Shown: one piece after another, positions 7,801-8,007 of the stretch | How the letters are laid out: each line of letters opens with the position of its first letter | Numbering within the stretch: position 1 is the first letter of the stretch | DNA from: Chitinophagales bacterium | GTDB taxonomy: Bacteria > Bacteroidota > Bacteroidia > Chitinophagales > UBA2359 | Direction of reading: 5' to 3' | Assembly (NCBI GenBank): GCA_020629335.1 | Contig: JAHDDN010000241.1 | Coordinates: 1 to 8,007 of the forward strand | Length of the DNA stretch: 8,007 nt | The notes under the pieces: generated by a model | The model's database searches: none | The model's input: the letters and a program-made list of their open reading frames with translations, nothing else | What the model was told of the DNA's origin: nothing | Position numbers and translations under genes: made by a program

Positions 7801-8007
7801 CGTTTAAACCCCATGATTTAACGCTGCCATCTGACAATAACGCATAGGCGCTTCCTCTTGCTACTGCAATATCAATGGCATCATTAATTCCCAAAACTTC
7901 TACTGGGCTTGAGCTATCTAATGTCGTTCCATTTCCTAATTGACCTTTATGATTTCTTCCCCAAGATCGAAGGCTTCCATCTTCCAATAAGGCTAAACAA
8001 AAATGGG
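4865..8007 (-). CDS. Giant T9SS-secreted protein: RCC1 repeats, beta-helix, helical segment, sorting domain (5' end beyond right edge)
   Basis: The frame is open to the right edge; 1046 complete codons are visible, numbered here from the His codon at 8003-8005. The TTG at 7985-7987 is not the start because it sits inside an RCC1 repeat. Residues 1-250 carry five RCC1-type units (LLEDGSLRSWGRNHKGQLG), with W-G at W15, W65, W118, W169 and W223. RCC1 propellers usually have seven units, so about two more and a signal peptide should lie upstream. A Cys/Pro linker (about 250-270) follows. Residues 316-711 fit a right-handed parallel beta-helix: repeated short strands, turns such as IKIYNNVFEECKTG, and the opening block STVWQGIQVEGPG common in Bacteroidota surface proteins. 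Residues 804-916 are helical and TPR-like (SAISLLESIDHERI, QYTEAESLLDGM). The last 80 residues have YPNPA (971-975) and end in KIVITE, a type A T9SS sorting domain. No catalytic site is recognised; adhesion or ligand binding is inferred. Confidence 0.88.
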   Translation of the reverse strand, partial: HFCLALLEDGSLRSWGRNHKGQLGNGTTLDSSSPVEVLGINDAIDIAVARGSAYALLSDGSVKSWGLNDDGELGIGTNDADPHPYPLSVSNLSEVTNIEAGASQAYAIHSSDLAVKSWGSNTAGELGIGSSSAFVSTPTAVLGLIGVKDIATGYDFANALLEDGNIMVWGSNGGDGSNFGVCDLSSSNVPIVGPEIADVVSLAYRPTGNNVFAIQSDGGVKVWGDNSAGQLGIGNTSSFCDFQTPLDICFAGALECPEEPIDTIPCIEEIAFTVEPTTSSLAGVGTVDDRPAYIVQSSGEWTFTSNPFVSSSLVFPGEPIYMDVDLVIPSGVSLNIEGMEISFAPDCRILIEKGGTLATTTYQGQPTVLGGICSTVWQGIQVEGPGEGILRGEDGPSNFNYGVFYNHYTTIIQDAIIGLTGMKLPLMDIDALNLFSLADLSPTAGFPTLTSVYLQEYVNSPLAHQTAGGVVRTLQELTLENCFQGINLSWYVNKNIDSPAFVCEIDACKFLTDELPFPFSEIGANTQKSEVGIMLKHYDYLQIGNGNDGTNSFINHKYGIRAVEVTDIKIYNNVFEECKTGVSVFNGLGNPLDDSIRIIENSIEGSDIAIQACGVGGLMIEENMINVSTNLNSFKTIGLFLRACAFEVQYNDINNLALGAILLNNISPVSYLSSNNFSNAKIGVWSLGLNFPDVQISCNDFSDYLAAIVVQDDTQASPIQEGILSNQGNCNFFEAKVADNTFDFSSSFGEVLSFVDTPFTYFTRAGSAFIPTVNYPNLVIVEICPSASEYDLNCSYSGIMDDGDIEALDNEEDIIKETIKKTRHYVRNDDESSAISLLESIDHERINRMLIPHYIEQGQYTEAESLLDGMDQLSEEEMNIYNIYSLYKNVCQEGRALWEMNAAEEMMIREMASSTSGAKYDAQTILYLAYGEEFPIELPPLPDFLSDAIDDELNVIFKGQEDQNTRVSLLYPNPAKDKLFVDIYLDTNETVELVLYDLQGRLMYRQFIKDSGTKGISVSALASGIYYYHIDLEGESLEKGKIVITE
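7265..8007 (-). repeat. RCC1-type tandem repeats, five units visible, cut by the right edge
   Basis: Five units of 50-54 codons have their W-G tryptophan codons at 7961-7963, 7811-7813, 7652-7654, 7499-7501 and 7337-7339. Similarity survives at DNA level: the plus-strand string caattcctaatt starts at 7306 and at 7621, exactly 315 bases (105 codons) apart, and a variant, caattcccaatt, starts at 7780. Units three and five are the closest pair (AGELGIGSSSAF and AGQLGIGNTSSF). Unit four departs from the consensus, with no GQLGIG block. Confidence 0.85.

Noticed and set aside
7492..7821. Plus-strand open frame of 109 codons
   Set aside because: It lies wholly antisense to the RCC1 repeats, has low-complexity L/H/P/Y-rich content typical of a shadow frame, and matches no known domain.
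7985..7987. TTG as start codon of the RCC1/beta-helix gene
   Set aside because: The frame continues in register to the window edge (HFCLAL before it) and the codon falls inside an RCC1 unit. It has no signal peptide behind it, although the protein ends in a T9SS sorting domain.

Overview
The window looks like Bacteroidota (Bacteroidetes) DNA. It is AT-rich, no Shine-Dalgarno-like GGAGG stands before the two visible start codons, two proteins end in the YPNPA-type C-terminal domain used by the type IX secretion system (T9SS), two signal peptides end in G before a Q, and the leftmost gene belongs to an RHS-like family common in that phylum. Saprospiria or Flavobacteriia are plausible classes, but that is a guess from architecture only.

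All three genes lie on the minus strand, so transcription runs from right to left. The first is a 5'-truncated gene entering at the right edge (4865-8007). It encodes a giant secreted protein made of RCC1-type beta-propeller repeats, a parallel beta-helix, an alpha-helical segment and a T9SS sorting domain. After a 17-nt gap comes a complete 574-residue gene (3123-4847): signal peptide, about seven propeller-like repeats, a PKD domain and a T9SS sorting domain. After a 137-nt gap holding one perfect 8-bp inverted repeat comes a 3'-truncated gene (1-2985). It encodes the N-terminal 995 residues of an exported RHS/YD-repeat-like protein whose C-terminus lies beyond the left edge.

Taken together, the region encodes large, repeat-built proteins destined for the cell surface or the medium. 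The 17-nt gap makes the two right-hand genes likely co-transcribed; whether the RHS-like gene shares that transcript is open. No enzyme active site, RNA gene, mobile element, CRISPR array or origin was recognised. No gap without a gene exceeds 137 bases. The most interesting unanswered part is outside the window: the C-terminus of the RHS-like protein and whatever gene follows it. All domain calls come from reading the sequence by eye; no database search was run.
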